Of a stretch of DNA of 64,000 nt, positions 26,746 to 36,301 are shown piece after piece; the first letter of the stretch is position 1, and each line of letters begins with the position of its first letter. The position numbers and the translations under genes are program-made. The notes below the pieces were generated by a model. The model was not told the DNA's origin, ran no database searches, and was given only the letters and a program-made list of their open reading frames with translations. Source of the stretch: JACMLD01 sp044227095. Its GTDB lineage: Bacteria > Bacteroidota > Bacteroidia > Chitinophagales > Chitinophagaceae. Location: contig JBGAFV010000001.1 in NCBI GenBank assembly GCA_044227095.1, positions 4,278,001 through 4,342,000 on the forward strand, in the 5' to 3' direction.

Positions 26746-27363
26746 CTACTTGCTATCTCCAACACTACCAGTTTTTACTTTACCTGCCCGATTGTAGCAA
26801 CCAATAAAAACACCCTGAGTAGTAACAACACTTTCTGTAAGTGTAAATGCCGCAGGAATAGATCCGTTGCCAAAAAGCTTTTTTCCTTTACCCAAAGTAA
26901 GCGGATGAATTTTTAGCCTTAGTTCATCTACAAGATCATTCTTTAACAGCAACTGCACCAGTTCACTACTGCCCCAAACATGCAAGTCGCGGCCTTTAGA
27001 TTTTTTGAGTTTTTTTATATCTGCTACTGTTTTTATTACTACCGATGTTTTCCAACCGGTAACCAGCGGATTTGTTTTTTTCATTTTTTTTGAGAACACG
27101 TATTTTGTTCCCTCATTAATACCGGGCCAGAAGTCGCCATGGTATGGCCAATAGTTTGCCCATATTGTAAATGTTTTTCTGCCCAAAAGATAATCAGCGG
27201 GCATCGACAATTCTTTTCGTACTGCTTTGCCGTACGCTTCATCGCTATAAACTGCCGTCCATCCTCCATATTTAAAGCCACCAGATACATCCTCTTTAGG
27301 TCCGCCCGGCGCCTGCATTACTCCATCTAATGAAATCATTGATAACACGATTATTTTTCTCAT
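26746..27363 (-). CDS. Dihydrofolate reductase family protein (RibD C-terminal type)
   Basis: 205 residues. The start RKIIVLSMISLDGVMQAPGG, then DYLLGRKTFTIWANYWP, KYVFSKKM, LHVWGSSELVQLLL and DELRLKIHPLTLGKGKKLF are standard for the YyaP/YwjB-like branch of the RibD C-terminal (DHFR-fold) family. Members bind NADPH; true substrates are mostly unknown, and this is unlikely to be the main DHFR. The last 12 residues are a divergent tail. Confidence 0.9.
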   Translation of the reverse strand: MRKIIVLSMISLDGVMQAPGGPKEDVSGGFKYGGWTAVYSDEAYGKAVRKELSMPADYLLGRKTFTIWANYWPYHGDFWPGINEGTKYVFSKKMKKTNPLVTGWKTSVVIKTVADIKKLKKSKGRDLHVWGSSELVQLLLKNDLVDELRLKIHPLTLGKGKKLFGNGSIPAAFTLTESVVTTQGVFIGCYNRAGKVKTGSVGDSK

Positions 27364-27484
27364 ACGCTTTTAAGTTTATTCCTTTAATAGATTTGCTATA
27401 ATTCAAATCTCGTGAATATATTTCTTTTGATTAGAGTGAGAATACGACAATTGTAGTGGCGAAATGCGACAGGTATTAATAGCT

Positions 27485-28084
27485 TTAGTTAACTATATTG
27501 ATGTACTGCAGGACTTCCATACTCAATGATGGCAAGTCAAAACCCTTTCTCTGCAAATAAATTACCAGCATGCCAGTCTTTGTTGCCTGCTCCGGCGTAC
27601 TAAACGGAACCAATCCTTGTATTACTGGTATATGAGGTTGTAATATTTTCTTGCCCCCTGGCCTTGTATCTTCTATTAAATAACCAAACCCTTTTGGATA
27701 TCCGTAATCTTCGCTCTTAATTATCGTTAGCGTAATATCTGTTTTGGTATAAGCTGAAGCACTCAGCTTATACTCGCTGATTTCAATTGGTGTAATGCTA
27801 AAGTCTGCTGGTATTTCCTTGCATGAAGTTTTAAGGGTTCCTGACAGAATTATTGCCTGCGACCCGGTTTTAAGATTTGCTGCAAGTTCAGAACATGGTT
27901 TTAAAAGCCCTTTTTCATCAGAAAGAATTTCAAACCCGTCGTCCGTTTCAATTACAATTCCAAAAATATTTTTTACAGATTCTGTTTGGGGGCTATTGCA
28001 TCCGCAGCTATCTGTCTCTGTATGCTTGCGGCACCCAAAACCAATTACAATACATGCAACAAGAATTGTGGTTAGTTTTTTCAC
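27485..28084 (-). CDS. DUF4907-like lipoprotein
   Basis: 199 residues with a GTG start (28084). The lipoprotein signal ends GFGC (Cys18). The N-terminal half has several Cys (SCGCNS, KPCSEL, TSCKEI) and beta-rich character. The C-terminal 60 residues (GFGYLIEDTRPGGKKILQPH, VIQGLVPFSTPEQATKTG) resemble DUF4907. Unknown envelope function. Confidence 0.7.
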   Translation of the reverse strand: MKKLTTILVACIVIGFGCRKHTETDSCGCNSPQTESVKNIFGIVIETDDGFEILSDEKGLLKPCSELAANLKTGSQAIILSGTLKTSCKEIPADFSITPIEISEYKLSASAYTKTDITLTIIKSEDYGYPKGFGYLIEDTRPGGKKILQPHIPVIQGLVPFSTPEQATKTGMLVIYLQRKGFDLPSLSMEVLQYINIVN

Positions 28085-28138
28085 CTTTACTTATTCTTCT
28101 CTGAAGATACAATAAAAACGAAGGGCAAAGCTTTCAAC

Positions 28139-28933
28139 CTAATCCTTAAAATAAACCCTCGTATCAAAAGGGAAAACTGTCCACGGCGATTTTCTTGTAT
28201 CAGCATGCCTGTATTTTTGGTAAAGGGTCTCACTGCATTCAATCCTAATTCTTACTTCATCTGCCTTTGTTCCATTTGTAGTGTCTTTAACTGAAACAGT
28301 TGCGTGGAATTTTTCGTTTGAAAAACGTATAGGAATTTCTTTATTAATAGCTTCCAGTGCATTTACTTCAGGAGCTGAACTGGCTTCTTTCTTTACAAAA
28401 AGATCGAAATAGCCAGGGTATGTATGAGCAGTTGGCTTAAAAAGAAAAAGAAAATTAGGATCTGTTTGTATACTGTCTTCAAAGAAAATATACTCGGTAT
28501 ACATTTCAAAAGAGAAATACTGGCTGCGACATTTCAAGGGATGTTTTTGTGCCACTGCAAGCAGTTTTTCCATGTCAAAATCGTACCACATGTTTTTATA
28601 ATTAGCAATCCCCTGCTGAGGAAAGATTAGCAAAGGAACTTCCATCAATTCCTTTCCCTTTACCACGTAAATGCTTACAGAAGAATCTTCCATTTGCAAT
28701 TTTGGATGAAAATCTTTTAGCTTCCACGTCTTTTTTATTGCATTTAGTTCTGCAATATTGTTAACGTAAAAATTATAGGGAGAACGTCCATCCGTAGTTG
28801 TGGTGCGGCTTGCTATACTGATAATCATATAGCTGGTATCAAATACCTGGTCTTTAAAAGGCCGTATTGGCTGGCCATTAGAAATAAAACACAATGCACA
28901 CAAAAGAAAGCAGGGCAAAATTTTTGAAATCAT
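28139..28933 (-). CDS. Secreted protein of unknown function
   Basis: 264 residues with a signal peptide (to about residue 20). No family recognised; the protein is mixed alpha/beta with many aromatic residues. Its start overlaps the stop of the DinB-like gene by four bases (28930-28933), so the two are cotranscribed. Confidence 0.65.
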   Translation of the reverse strand: MISKILPCFLLCALCFISNGQPIRPFKDQVFDTSYMIISIASRTTTTDGRSPYNFYVNNIAELNAIKKTWKLKDFHPKLQMEDSSVSIYVVKGKELMEVPLLIFPQQGIANYKNMWYDFDMEKLLAVAQKHPLKCRSQYFSFEMYTEYIFFEDSIQTDPNFLFLFKPTAHTYPGYFDLFVKKEASSAPEVNALEAINKEIPIRFSNEKFHATVSVKDTTNGTKADEVRIRIECSETLYQKYRHADTRKSPWTVFPFDTRVYFKD

Positions 28934-29406
28934 AGTTCACGTAAAAGCTTTATAGTTATACCTATCTGCCCAAGGTGATACACATCGTGATGAATAATCC
29001 CTTCCATTAAATACTTAAAATTATAGTCGGTGTCGCGGAACCTTGTTTCCAGGTATTCATCATCATGATTGCGAATTAAATTAATTAAATCCTGCGTACT
29101 GTGGTACAATGCAGATTTTAATGTAGTCCAACCAATTTTTTGCAATGCTGCATTTCCCTTCCAGTCATCGGGGCTTTCCATTAATTCTGTTTTACCGCCA
29201 TTATACCTTAGTATGCATTCTTTTCTCCACTCCAGCATATGCGATACATGTTCGGCTACGCTGTGTATTGAAGGAATTGGTTTTTTAAACGCATCATCAT
29301 CCGAAATATTTTCCAACTTATCCTTAAAGCTTTGGTCGAACCATAATGAGCCTTCCTGGATTTCATTCAACTGCCGTACAAAATTCTCAATTAAAATTTT
29401 TGCCAT
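28930..29406 (-). CDS. DinB-like domain protein
   Basis: 158 residues, a four-helix-bundle protein with the metal-ligand histidines of the DinB/YfiT group: His in SVAEHVSHMLEW, and the pair in GIIHHDVYHLGQI near the C-terminus. Such proteins are often thiol-dependent transferases or hydrolases. It shares an ATGA-type 4-bp overlap with the downstream gene. Confidence 0.85.
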   Translation of the reverse strand: MAKILIENFVRQLNEIQEGSLWFDQSFKDKLENISDDDAFKKPIPSIHSVAEHVSHMLEWRKECILRYNGGKTELMESPDDWKGNAALQKIGWTTLKSALYHSTQDLINLIRNHDDEYLETRFRDTDYNFKYLMEGIIHHDVYHLGQIGITIKLLREL

Positions 29407-29460
29407 TATTGAATTAAAGTTCTGTTAGTGTTACGTTTAAAAATTAGTGCTGAAAAGAAA

Positions 29461-30138
29461 TTATTTGGCCCCTGAAATCTTTACATCTGCAAAATATCCT
29501 TCTGTTCCACCATCAACCCAAAGTGCAATACTTCCTGTAGCATTTGGCCCAAGCTTCATATCATTAACAATAAGGCATGGCTGTTTGCTGTTGTTTACAA
29601 AAAGCTTTGCCTGGTTGTCGAGAACAATAATTTTTAATGTTATCCATTCATTCAGCCCCATGTCTGCATAAGATTCATATTGTTCCGGTGCTTCTTTTCT
29701 AAGTCTTGAAAATGGATAATCGGGAAATGAAAAATATTGTACTGAATGATTTCTTCTTACCTGGTCGCTGGCCCTTCCATTTGTAGGACGTATATAGATG
29801 CTCTCAAATTTAGAGAGGCTATCATTAACCCGGAATGCGATGCCAATAAAGCCCCTTGCAGATGGTGCTGCATTGGGAAGCAACCTGCTTAATACCTTTA
29901 CTTCAATGGTACCGTTTTTAAATGCAGTACCTTTTAGCTTAACAAAAGTTGGCGCATCTGCAAAATTTACGGTAGAATCTTTTATCACTTTTACAACTTC
30001 TTTGCCCATCAACTTTTCAATTGACATTGATACATTAACTGCTTCAAGTTTGTTTTTGTCAAATTTAATTGACTGTGCGTATAACGCAGATGAACACGCA
30101 AAGCAAGTAATGAATATTGTTACAATAATATTTTTCAT
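29461..30138 (-). CDS. Secreted concanavalin-A-like (DUF1080-type) protein
   Basis: 225 residues with a signal peptide (ALYAQ). The mature protein is beta-rich: GTAFKNGTIEVKVLSR, FIGIAFRVND, ESIYIRPTNGRA, WITLKIIVLDNQAKLFVNN and GSIALWVDGGTEGYFADVKI. This is the lay-out of the concanavalin A-like/glucanase fold used by 3-keto-disaccharide hydrolase (DUF1080) proteins. Catalytic residues were not assigned. It precedes the lipase gene's end by 30 bp. Confidence 0.7.
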   Translation of the reverse strand: MKNIIVTIFITCFACSSALYAQSIKFDKNKLEAVNVSMSIEKLMGKEVVKVIKDSTVNFADAPTFVKLKGTAFKNGTIEVKVLSRLLPNAAPSARGFIGIAFRVNDSLSKFESIYIRPTNGRASDQVRRNHSVQYFSFPDYPFSRLRKEAPEQYESYADMGLNEWITLKIIVLDNQAKLFVNNSKQPCLIVNDMKLGPNATGSIALWVDGGTEGYFADVKISGAK

Positions 30139-30168
30139 CGATAGATTTTTAAAGAATGAAGGGCACTG

Positions 30169-31191
30169 CTATTTTTCATACAACTTAATTATCCATTGGT
30201 ACATTTTTTTGTTTGCAGCTTTTGCCATCTGTGAAGGAAAGAAATTAAAAGCATGCGGACTTTCCGGATAAACTGCAAGCGAAGTTTTATTGCCCGCAAT
30301 TCTCCATCTTGCTTCCATAAAATAAGTATCATCTAACAAAGGATCTGCAGTACCAACTGTAAATAATGCAGGTGGTAAATTTTTCAGATCTGCATACAAT
30401 GGTGAATATTGAGGGTCCCGCAACTGCTCGTTGCTAAAACCATGAAATACCAGTTCATACGTTTCATCCAGGTATTTCTTATTAATGAGAAGCGTACTGT
30501 CGGTTGCCATTCTGCAAGATGGTGTACGTGAAAGATCATAACAACCATAGATTAGGTTTACGCCCCTTACTTTATTAATAGCGTGAAGGGAATCTCTTAT
30601 GTAGATTGTGGTTACAGCGCTTAAATGTCCGCCGGCTGAAGCACCAGAAATAAATAATTTTTCTGTGCCAAACTCTTTCAGTGCATTATTCACCAACCAT
30701 TTTGCAGCGGCCTTACAATCATTTATACAGGCAGGAAAAGGACTCTCTGGCGCCAGGCGATAATCGACACTTACAATTGCTATTTTACATGCCCTTGCCA
30801 TGTTATCGTTAAAAACATCATCACTTGCAGCTGTTCCCATAGACCATCCGCCTCCATGAATAACCAGCATTACAGCACGAACTGTATCGGGTTTAAAAAT
30901 TCTCAGCGGAAGATTTCCCGCAGGCCCCGGAATATTTTTTACAAAAGGTTGCAGTAAGGGCTTTTGAGGATTGTTTTGTGTCATAGAATTGCGAGCAGCA
31001 GCCAAACCTTCTTTGGTTAAGATAGATGCCGTTTGCATTTGTGTAAGTTGCGCAAGCTCTTTATTAAAGGCCCTCGCTTCCGGCAGGTAGGCAGAATAAT
31101 CTTCATTGGCATTTGTTTGCTGAGAGAATGCATGATTTGTGTATAATAAAAGTAACGGGAGGATGCAAAAGAAAAAAAGGCTCTTTTTCAT
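30169..31191 (-). CDS. Secreted alpha/beta hydrolase, HSL-type esterase
   Basis: 340 residues with a signal peptide (AFSQ). The hormone-sensitive-lipase family HGGG (112-115), SVDYRLAPESPFPA, the nucleophile elbow GASAGG (Ser185), Asp in TADPLLDD and His in SPHAFNF are all present. It is likely a periplasmic carboxylesterase that acts on short acyl or acetyl esters, perhaps on carbohydrates given the neighbouring DUF1080-like gene; the substrate is inferred. Confidence 0.9.
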   Translation of the reverse strand: MKKSLFFFCILPLLLLYTNHAFSQQTNANEDYSAYLPEARAFNKELAQLTQMQTASILTKEGLAAARNSMTQNNPQKPLLQPFVKNIPGPAGNLPLRIFKPDTVRAVMLVIHGGGWSMGTAASDDVFNDNMARACKIAIVSVDYRLAPESPFPACINDCKAAAKWLVNNALKEFGTEKLFISGASAGGHLSAVTTIYIRDSLHAINKVRGVNLIYGCYDLSRTPSCRMATDSTLLINKKYLDETYELVFHGFSNEQLRDPQYSPLYADLKNLPPALFTVGTADPLLDDTYFMEARWRIAGNKTSLAVYPESPHAFNFFPSQMAKAANKKMYQWIIKLYEK

Positions 31192-31308
31192 AACGCCATT
31201 GATTTAATAGAAGGTGAGTAATGGGTTTTGCGAAAGTGAATATAAAAATATATTTGCTTATTGGCGGAGGTTCTTTGAGGAGAGATTGTTGATTTGTACT
31301 GATGATGA

Positions 31309-31644
31309 TCAATTAAGGTTTCGGTCTTTATCTAAGGATTTATGTCTTACAGTGACTTTTAGTAGTGAAAAAAAAGCATTTTGTAATAGAACCGATGCTG
31401 GTGCCAGAAGACAAACTACCACTATTAGTTCAACAAAAAAAACAAGTGAATACCAACCGTCTGTTGACGGTTCAGGAATCCTCACTAAATATGAAATGTA
31501 ACTGAATGCAATAAAATAAACTATTAACACAGTATATGTGAATAGGTATGTCCACTTTGCTCTTATTTTCTTTACCACCTTGTAATAAACAGCCACAAAA
31601 AATGGGAAGATGATAAATGGCCCTAATAACATTAATTCAAACAT
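31309..31644 (-). CDS. Small membrane protein of unknown function
   Basis: 111 residues with three hydrophobic helices (about 5-22, 33-53, 68-90) and a basic tail. No family recognised. It opens an AT-rich run of short minus-strand genes. Could be a membrane partner of a neighbour, but nothing in the sequence proves that. Confidence 0.55.
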   Translation of the reverse strand: MFELMLLGPFIIFPFFVAVYYKVVKKIRAKWTYLFTYTVLIVYFIAFSYISYLVRIPEPSTDGWYSLVFFVELIVVVCLLAPASVLLQNAFFSLLKVTVRHKSLDKDRNLN

Positions 31645-31719
31645 AGTGATAAGTAATGTCCAAAATTGATAATTTACTGCTAAGGCAGAAATCTATAATT
31701 TTTAGCCCGGCTATAGGTA

Positions 31720-32226
31720 TTAATTTATGAATACAGGTACTAAAACTAGTGAAACAAACCCCGCAATAATTAAGGTTGTAATGAAAATTTTTCGCCTTAT
31801 TTTCAAATACAATTTTATCGGCTTTGTCAATAAAAGTATTGTTGAAAAAACCGCTAAAGCAAGCAACAAGATTCTTTCTAAATCCAGAAATTTCTTAATG
31901 CCCATATACTCTCCTATGATTAAACTTTTAATAAGCCCACTTATTAGCAATACCGAAAAAAATAAATACATAGTGACATTTAAAGCCCATCCCATTTTAC
32001 TCTTAAACGCAAAAAGGGAGAAACAAACAACAGGCATTAATGTCAACAATAAGCCCAATAGATATGCAAACACAGGGAGATGTCGATAATCGTGAAGAAA
32101 GCTCCAGATTGTTACTGAAAAAACACAAGAGAAGATTATAAAAACAAGTAAAAGTATTTTGAACAGGTCACGTTGTCTTATAGTTTCCCGGTCTACTTCT
32201 TGAATGGGGGCTAAAATATTGGACAT
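31720..32226 (-). CDS. Membrane protein of unknown function, behind the papain-like gene
   Basis: 168 residues from the ATG at 32226 (MSNILAPIQEVDRETIRQR); an extended frame up to 32403 would overlap the protease gene and is rejected. After a charged N-terminus there are four hydrophobic helices (LFKILLLVFIIFSCVFSVTI and three more). It starts 40 bp after the protease stop codon, so both are probably in one operon. No family recognised. Confidence 0.65.
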   Translation of the reverse strand: MSNILAPIQEVDRETIRQRDLFKILLLVFIIFSCVFSVTIWSFLHDYRHLPVFAYLLGLLLTLMPVVCFSLFAFKSKMGWALNVTMYLFFSVLLISGLIKSLIIGEYMGIKKFLDLERILLLALAVFSTILLLTKPIKLYLKIRRKIFITTLIIAGFVSLVLVPVFIN

Positions 32227-32266
32227 AGAATTATAGCGAAAGAATATTTTTTCAAAAAAGTGGTTT

Positions 32267-33094
32267 TCAATAATTTGGTAAAGTATAGGCTTCATCGAAA
32301 CACCCCTTACGTACAAGATCATACGTAACCCAAAAAAATCCATTGTCCCCATTTTCTGCCCCCCATGAATTTTGAGCTTTAAACATTTTTCTTTTTTCAT
32401 CAAAACCTATTATACATACTGAATGCTTACCTAAGATATTGCCACTATTCTCAACCCACATTCCTCTTCCATGATACCACATTGTTTCAAATGCATCTGT
32501 TACTTTAAAACCAACTACGATTGGCGTTCTTCCACCCAGTAAAATATTTTTCATTAAATCTACATCCTTAGGATCAACTGCCAGCCATCTTAATGGAATA
32601 ACCCGCTGCTCGCCTTCAGCAATTTGATCCCCATTAGGAAGCGGCGTACAAATCCCATCTACATATGGCATGCTTTTAATAGAACAAACACCTTTAAAAC
32701 GCAATAAATTTAATGCATAAATAATGGGCAAGCCTGTATTGCAGTTTCTGTCACCAAACCATTTAAGAAAATTGTAAACATAAGCGGGGCTTCCTTCATT
32801 ACTATCATTCCATTGAGTAGACACGCCTCCATATTTAAAAGTGCTATGCAAAATGTATCCTACGGCCCAACCAACGCATGATGACATTCTACCTTGGTCT
32901 TTTACGGGAGGGGTATTGATGAAAAATGAATCTGGAAATGAGGTGATCCTATACTCTTCAGCCAGCTTATAATGAGCCAGGCTTGAAAACTTTTTATTTC
33001 CGATCAGTATTGCCCCAAACCCATTTTTATTTTGGGCAACTATACTTAAACAATAGAGTATAGTAATAAAGAATACAAGCAAATTCTTTTTCAT
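32267..33094 (-). CDS. Secreted papain-like cysteine peptidase (C1A)
   Basis: 275 residues. A signal peptide (to SIVAQ) is followed directly by the mature-type domain with no long propeptide. The active site is complete: Gln67 and Cys73 in PVKDQGRMSSCVGWAVGY, His224 in GKHSVCIIGFD, and Asn242 in AQNSWG. This belongs to the bacterial C1A group that cuts proteins in the periplasm or outside. The following membrane-protein gene is likely cotranscribed. Confidence 0.88.
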   Translation of the reverse strand: MKKNLLVFFITILYCLSIVAQNKNGFGAILIGNKKFSSLAHYKLAEEYRITSFPDSFFINTPPVKDQGRMSSCVGWAVGYILHSTFKYGGVSTQWNDSNEGSPAYVYNFLKWFGDRNCNTGLPIIYALNLLRFKGVCSIKSMPYVDGICTPLPNGDQIAEGEQRVIPLRWLAVDPKDVDLMKNILLGGRTPIVVGFKVTDAFETMWYHGRGMWVENSGNILGKHSVCIIGFDEKRKMFKAQNSWGAENGDNGFFWVTYDLVRKGCFDEAYTLPNY

Positions 33095-33189
33095 AGTTAA
33101 AATCGAATTTAATATAAATTGAACTTTTTTGCGTTACACTTTTATAACTTGTTCAGGCTATTGTAGTAAAGTAATAAGCTAAACATGCA

Positions 33190-33827
33190 TTATAGATATA
33201 GATCTACTTTAAGCCTGGGACTTGTTATTTTAATTTCGCTTGGAAAACGGTTTTGGATGTTTACAGATATAGGTTTGGCTATAAAAGTCTCTTTTTCTGT
33301 TTTAGTTATCTTTTGCCCATTATCACAATCTTCAAACTCCTTTTTGTATACTATTTTTCCAGTGGATATATTATAATCAAACTGTTGCCAATATTCACAA
33401 AGCTTACCGTAATATGATGTATGACCGATCAATTGAAATGTATTATTCTGAAACCTGTATTTATCGGTATAATTCCATTTCCAACTGCTTCCTCCTTCAA
33501 AATAAATATTAAGTAATCCATTTTTGATTTCCACATCACCAAATGGGTCACCCATCATTCCACCTTCCTGGCTTTTTAAAATCGCATTTCTTGATTTCAT
33601 CCAAACCTCCCATTTATTTTGAACTTTTCTGAATATCCAAAGTTCTCTTACAGTTCCGTCTTCAGTTGTATCCTTAGTATTAAATACAATTGCCTTTTCA
33701 CTATGCCATCTTTATCTAAGTCACCAGTAGCACCTCCTATTGAATCTAACCCATAAGGATGAAATATGTTCTGTGCGGAACTTTGCAGAAAAGCAATTGT
33801 TAGTATAAGTAAAAAGAATGGTTTCAT
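33190..33827 (-). pseudogene. Frameshifted secreted-protein gene
   Basis: The signal-peptide part (MKPFFLLILTIAFLQSSAQ from 33827) leads to DLDKDGIV and then loses frame; the other frame resumes as KAIVFNTKDTTEDGTVRELW and continues without interruption through SRNAILKSQEGGMMGDPFG to 33190. One missing G (GTGAAA in place of GTGGAA) near 33702 restores the full protein. Without it the product stops after about 59 residues. The family is Bacteroidota-specific with no known function. It may be a real null allele or a sequencing error. Confidence 0.8.
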
Positions 33828-33907
33828 TTGTTGTAAATAAAAATTATGGTTTACCCAATTAGACGGCCTACCGCCCAGCTTAAAATTGCATAAAGCAGCA
33901 TTAACCA

Positions 33908-34327
33908 CTATTTAAAAACATAGATAGCTATCCCCACTATCACAAAGCCAAGCAACATTGCTATTTTGCCCAGTTTTGCCATTTTCTGTAATTGGGCTTC
34001 GGCATCACCATTAATGGCTTTTTTCGCCATGCCACCCATTACTCCAAGTAATGCAGCAAGTACTATTACCAGGAATAATTTCAACATTAGAAATGGCATT
34101 GATGGAAGCATTTTCCAATAAGGTGAAATCAGGTACAACCCAGATAGAATCAACAAACCCAATCCTACATGCCCCATCCTGCTTAACACTAAGGAGTGCA
34201 AACGAAACTTGATAGATTCCTCTTTTGTCATTTTAGATGTTACAGAGGCAAGGAATGCATGGGCGAAACTTGTTCCAAGTCCCATGGTTAATCCAATAAA
34301 ATGTAAGAATAGCATAATTTCTCTCAT
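33908..34327 (-). CDS. Four-helix membrane protein (CopD/DUF2269-like size and layout)
   Basis: 139 residues with four hydrophobic helices (about 3-25, 50-68, 78-98, 118-137). A His in MLFLHFIGL and another in LHSLVLSRMGHVG sit inside or next to helices, similar to haem- or copper-related small membrane proteins of the CopD/DUF2269 kind. The family assignment is tentative. Confidence 0.6.
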   Translation of the reverse strand: MREIMLFLHFIGLTMGLGTSFAHAFLASVTSKMTKEESIKFRLHSLVLSRMGHVGLGLLILSGLYLISPYWKMLPSMPFLMLKLFLVIVLAALLGVMGGMAKKAINGDAEAQLQKMAKLGKIAMLLGFVIVGIAIYVFK

Positions 34328-34587
34328 GAACTACGGTTTTATTGTTGTGAATATTTTTGTAAACACAGGGATTTTTGCACAAAGCGTTTTCTAAGATAGC
34401 AATTAACGTTCAGGAATTGCTGGGCTGTAAATAAATAAACTGAATTTCTTTTTTACCACTCTTAATTTTGAAGCGTTTCTGTATTGCTTATGAATAAAGA
34501 TTCGTTGCGGATTGCTCAATATAAAACCAACCCTGCTCTAACCCTTGCTTAGCGGTTGTGCTTCTTTTCGGTCGGTTAATTTGAGTG

Positions 34588-34956
34588 CTAAGTAAAGAGA
34601 TTTCTGAACTTTACAAGAATCACCAGGGGATAGCCAGCCCAAAACAAAAAAATCGGTACCTGGAACAATATAAATTCCCGAACACCACCTTTCCAATCTT
34701 TTGTAATGGCATAACAGATGAGTGTAGTTAAAGAATGGATAATTAGAAATACTACGCCAACCCTGAAAGTCTGCGGAAATAGTAAAAGTATACCACCTAT
34801 CCCCAAAAACAATGACAACAACTGAATAGCCAACAGTGAAAAGTTAGCTTTACTATAAAGCAATCCGGTTTCTGGTTTCTTTACCCATACATACGAATTA
34901 TAAACAGATGCTGCACTGGCAATTATAATCAGTATTGTGCTTATTACTTTTACCAT
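34588..34956 (-). CDS. Small four-helix membrane protein
   Basis: 122 residues with four hydrophobic helices and little else (VISTILIIIASAASVYNSYV, LLAIQLLSLFLGIGGILLLF, GVVFLIIHSLTTLICYAI, LFQVPIFLFWAGYPLVILV). It begins four bases after the stop of the DUF1398 gene, so it shares that transcript. Function unknown. Confidence 0.65.
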   Translation of the reverse strand: MVKVISTILIIIASAASVYNSYVWVKKPETGLLYSKANFSLLAIQLLSLFLGIGGILLLFPQTFRVGVVFLIIHSLTTLICYAITKDWKGGVREFILFQVPIFLFWAGYPLVILVKFRNLFT

Positions 34957-34960
34957 GGCT

Positions 34961-35350
34961 TTATTGTGGAATTTGCTCTATTAAAATTTTATTTCCCGCT
35001 TTGTCGTAGTAAGTGCAGGTCATCTTATCCATGCTAACAGCCCATTTTTCAATACCCGATTTTGCACAGTCGTTACAAAAAGTCAGGTAATCTGTTTTAC
35101 CTTGTTGATGTGCTTTAATGTCTTTTTTAAACTGTTCGGAGTTTGAGACCTTAGCAATTGTTAAAGCATCATATTTAGCAACTGATGAAGTTTTATAATC
35201 GTTCGCACCGTAATAGTCGGTACGACCGTCGGTTACAAAAGTTTCATAACGGGCAACGCCTAACTTTTTGATGTCCTGAATGTATGCTGGAAAGTCAGCA
35301 CCTGACTTTACTTTGCTGTGCGCAGCTTTGATTTGTTCTAGTGTAAACAT
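34961..35350 (-). CDS. DUF1398 family protein
   Basis: 129 residues. Family features include the start FTLEQIKAAHSKVKSGADFP, YIQDIKKLGVARYETFVTDG, and GIEKWAVSMDKMTCTYYD followed by AGNKILIEQIP. DUF1398 proteins (E. coli YbcV-like) are small soluble proteins of unknown role. It is the first gene of a two-gene unit with the membrane protein, near an AraC regulator transcribed in the same direction. Confidence 0.88.
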   Translation of the reverse strand: MFTLEQIKAAHSKVKSGADFPAYIQDIKKLGVARYETFVTDGRTDYYGANDYKTSSVAKYDALTIAKVSNSEQFKKDIKAHQQGKTDYLTFCNDCAKSGIEKWAVSMDKMTCTYYDKAGNKILIEQIPQ

Positions 35351-35434
35351 TTGTTTCGATTTTTAATTGTTGTGCATAATTGCAATGCAAAAGTGCGGCA
35401 ACCAAAAATCGTGTCATTGTAAAAAATCGTTTTT

Positions 35435-36199
35435 CTACAAAAAGCGTTTAAATTGTTCGGGAGTATCGCCCGTAAACTGTTTGAAATCTTTTATAAAATG
35501 GGCCTGGTCGAAGAAATTATTTTCGTAGCAAATGTCTATCAACGATTTTGTTTCGCTCAGGCTGTCAAGAACAGTGTTAAAACGAATAATTGAAGCAAAT
35601 TTTTTGGGCGTGGTGCCGACAACTTTCCTAAAACGTTTCTCAAACGGGCTTTGACTGATAAACAGTTTTTCATTTAACTCTTTAATGCGGATAGCCCCTT
35701 TGGATTGATAAATGAGTTTTACGGCTTCAACAATCAGTTTGTCTGCCTTAATATCTTTTAGCTCAGAGAGCAGAAACTGCTCAACAATTTTTATTCGTTG
35801 CTTGTCTGTAAAAACAGCAGCTAATTTTTCTTCTACTTCGTTTACTTTGTGTTTTTCAAAAATATCGTCCAATGAAATAATTAAATCAAAAAGTTCATTT
35901 GCTGGGCGTGAAGAAAAATGCGTAAAACCTATATCGCTAAAATAAACCAGGATGGTTCCGATGTTACTAGAATTTTTAAAGACCCTATAACCATCAGCAA
36001 TGCCTGTAATTCCTGCCGATGTCATCTTGTTTAAAGTATTGTCTTTAATGGATGCAATTTGTCCCCGATACTGAAATCCCATAACAAGCCCCGATGATGG
36101 CAACACTTTGTATTCACTCTCCTGGTCCATCTCAGACACCACATAGTATTTTATGTAGTCCTTTAATTTGCCTGTTGGAAAGTATTTGTCAAATTTCAT
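35435..36199 (-). CDS. AraC-family transcriptional regulator
   Basis: 254 residues. The C-terminal AraC DNA-binding domain (about 150-254) has both helix-turn-helix units, IRIKELNEKLFISQSPFEKRF and IDICYENNFFDQAHFIKDFK, ending FTGDTPEQFKRF. The N-terminal 140 residues are a cupin-like sensor (VLPSSGLVMGFQYRGQI, FKNSSNIGTILVYFSDIGFT). The effector is unknown. It could control the downstream DUF1398/membrane pair. Confidence 0.9.
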   Translation of the reverse strand: MKFDKYFPTGKLKDYIKYYVVSEMDQESEYKVLPSSGLVMGFQYRGQIASIKDNTLNKMTSAGITGIADGYRVFKNSSNIGTILVYFSDIGFTHFSSRPANELFDLIISLDDIFEKHKVNEVEEKLAAVFTDKQRIKIVEQFLLSELKDIKADKLIVEAVKLIYQSKGAIRIKELNEKLFISQSPFEKRFRKVVGTTPKKFASIIRFNTVLDSLSETKSLIDICYENNFFDQAHFIKDFKQFTGDTPEQFKRFL

Positions 36200-36301
36200 T
36201 TCTGTGCGTTGCTATTGTTTTCAGAGCCTGCTTACTTTTCAACAAGATCTTATTGTTTAACAGCCATAGCTTACCTGTGCGTTCGATCTGTTATTCTCCA
36301 A

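Noticed and set aside
31720..32403. Extended start of the membrane protein behind the papain-like gene
   Set aside because: The added 59 residues overlap the protease coding end and read like antisense to nothing; the internal ATG at 32226 is preferred.
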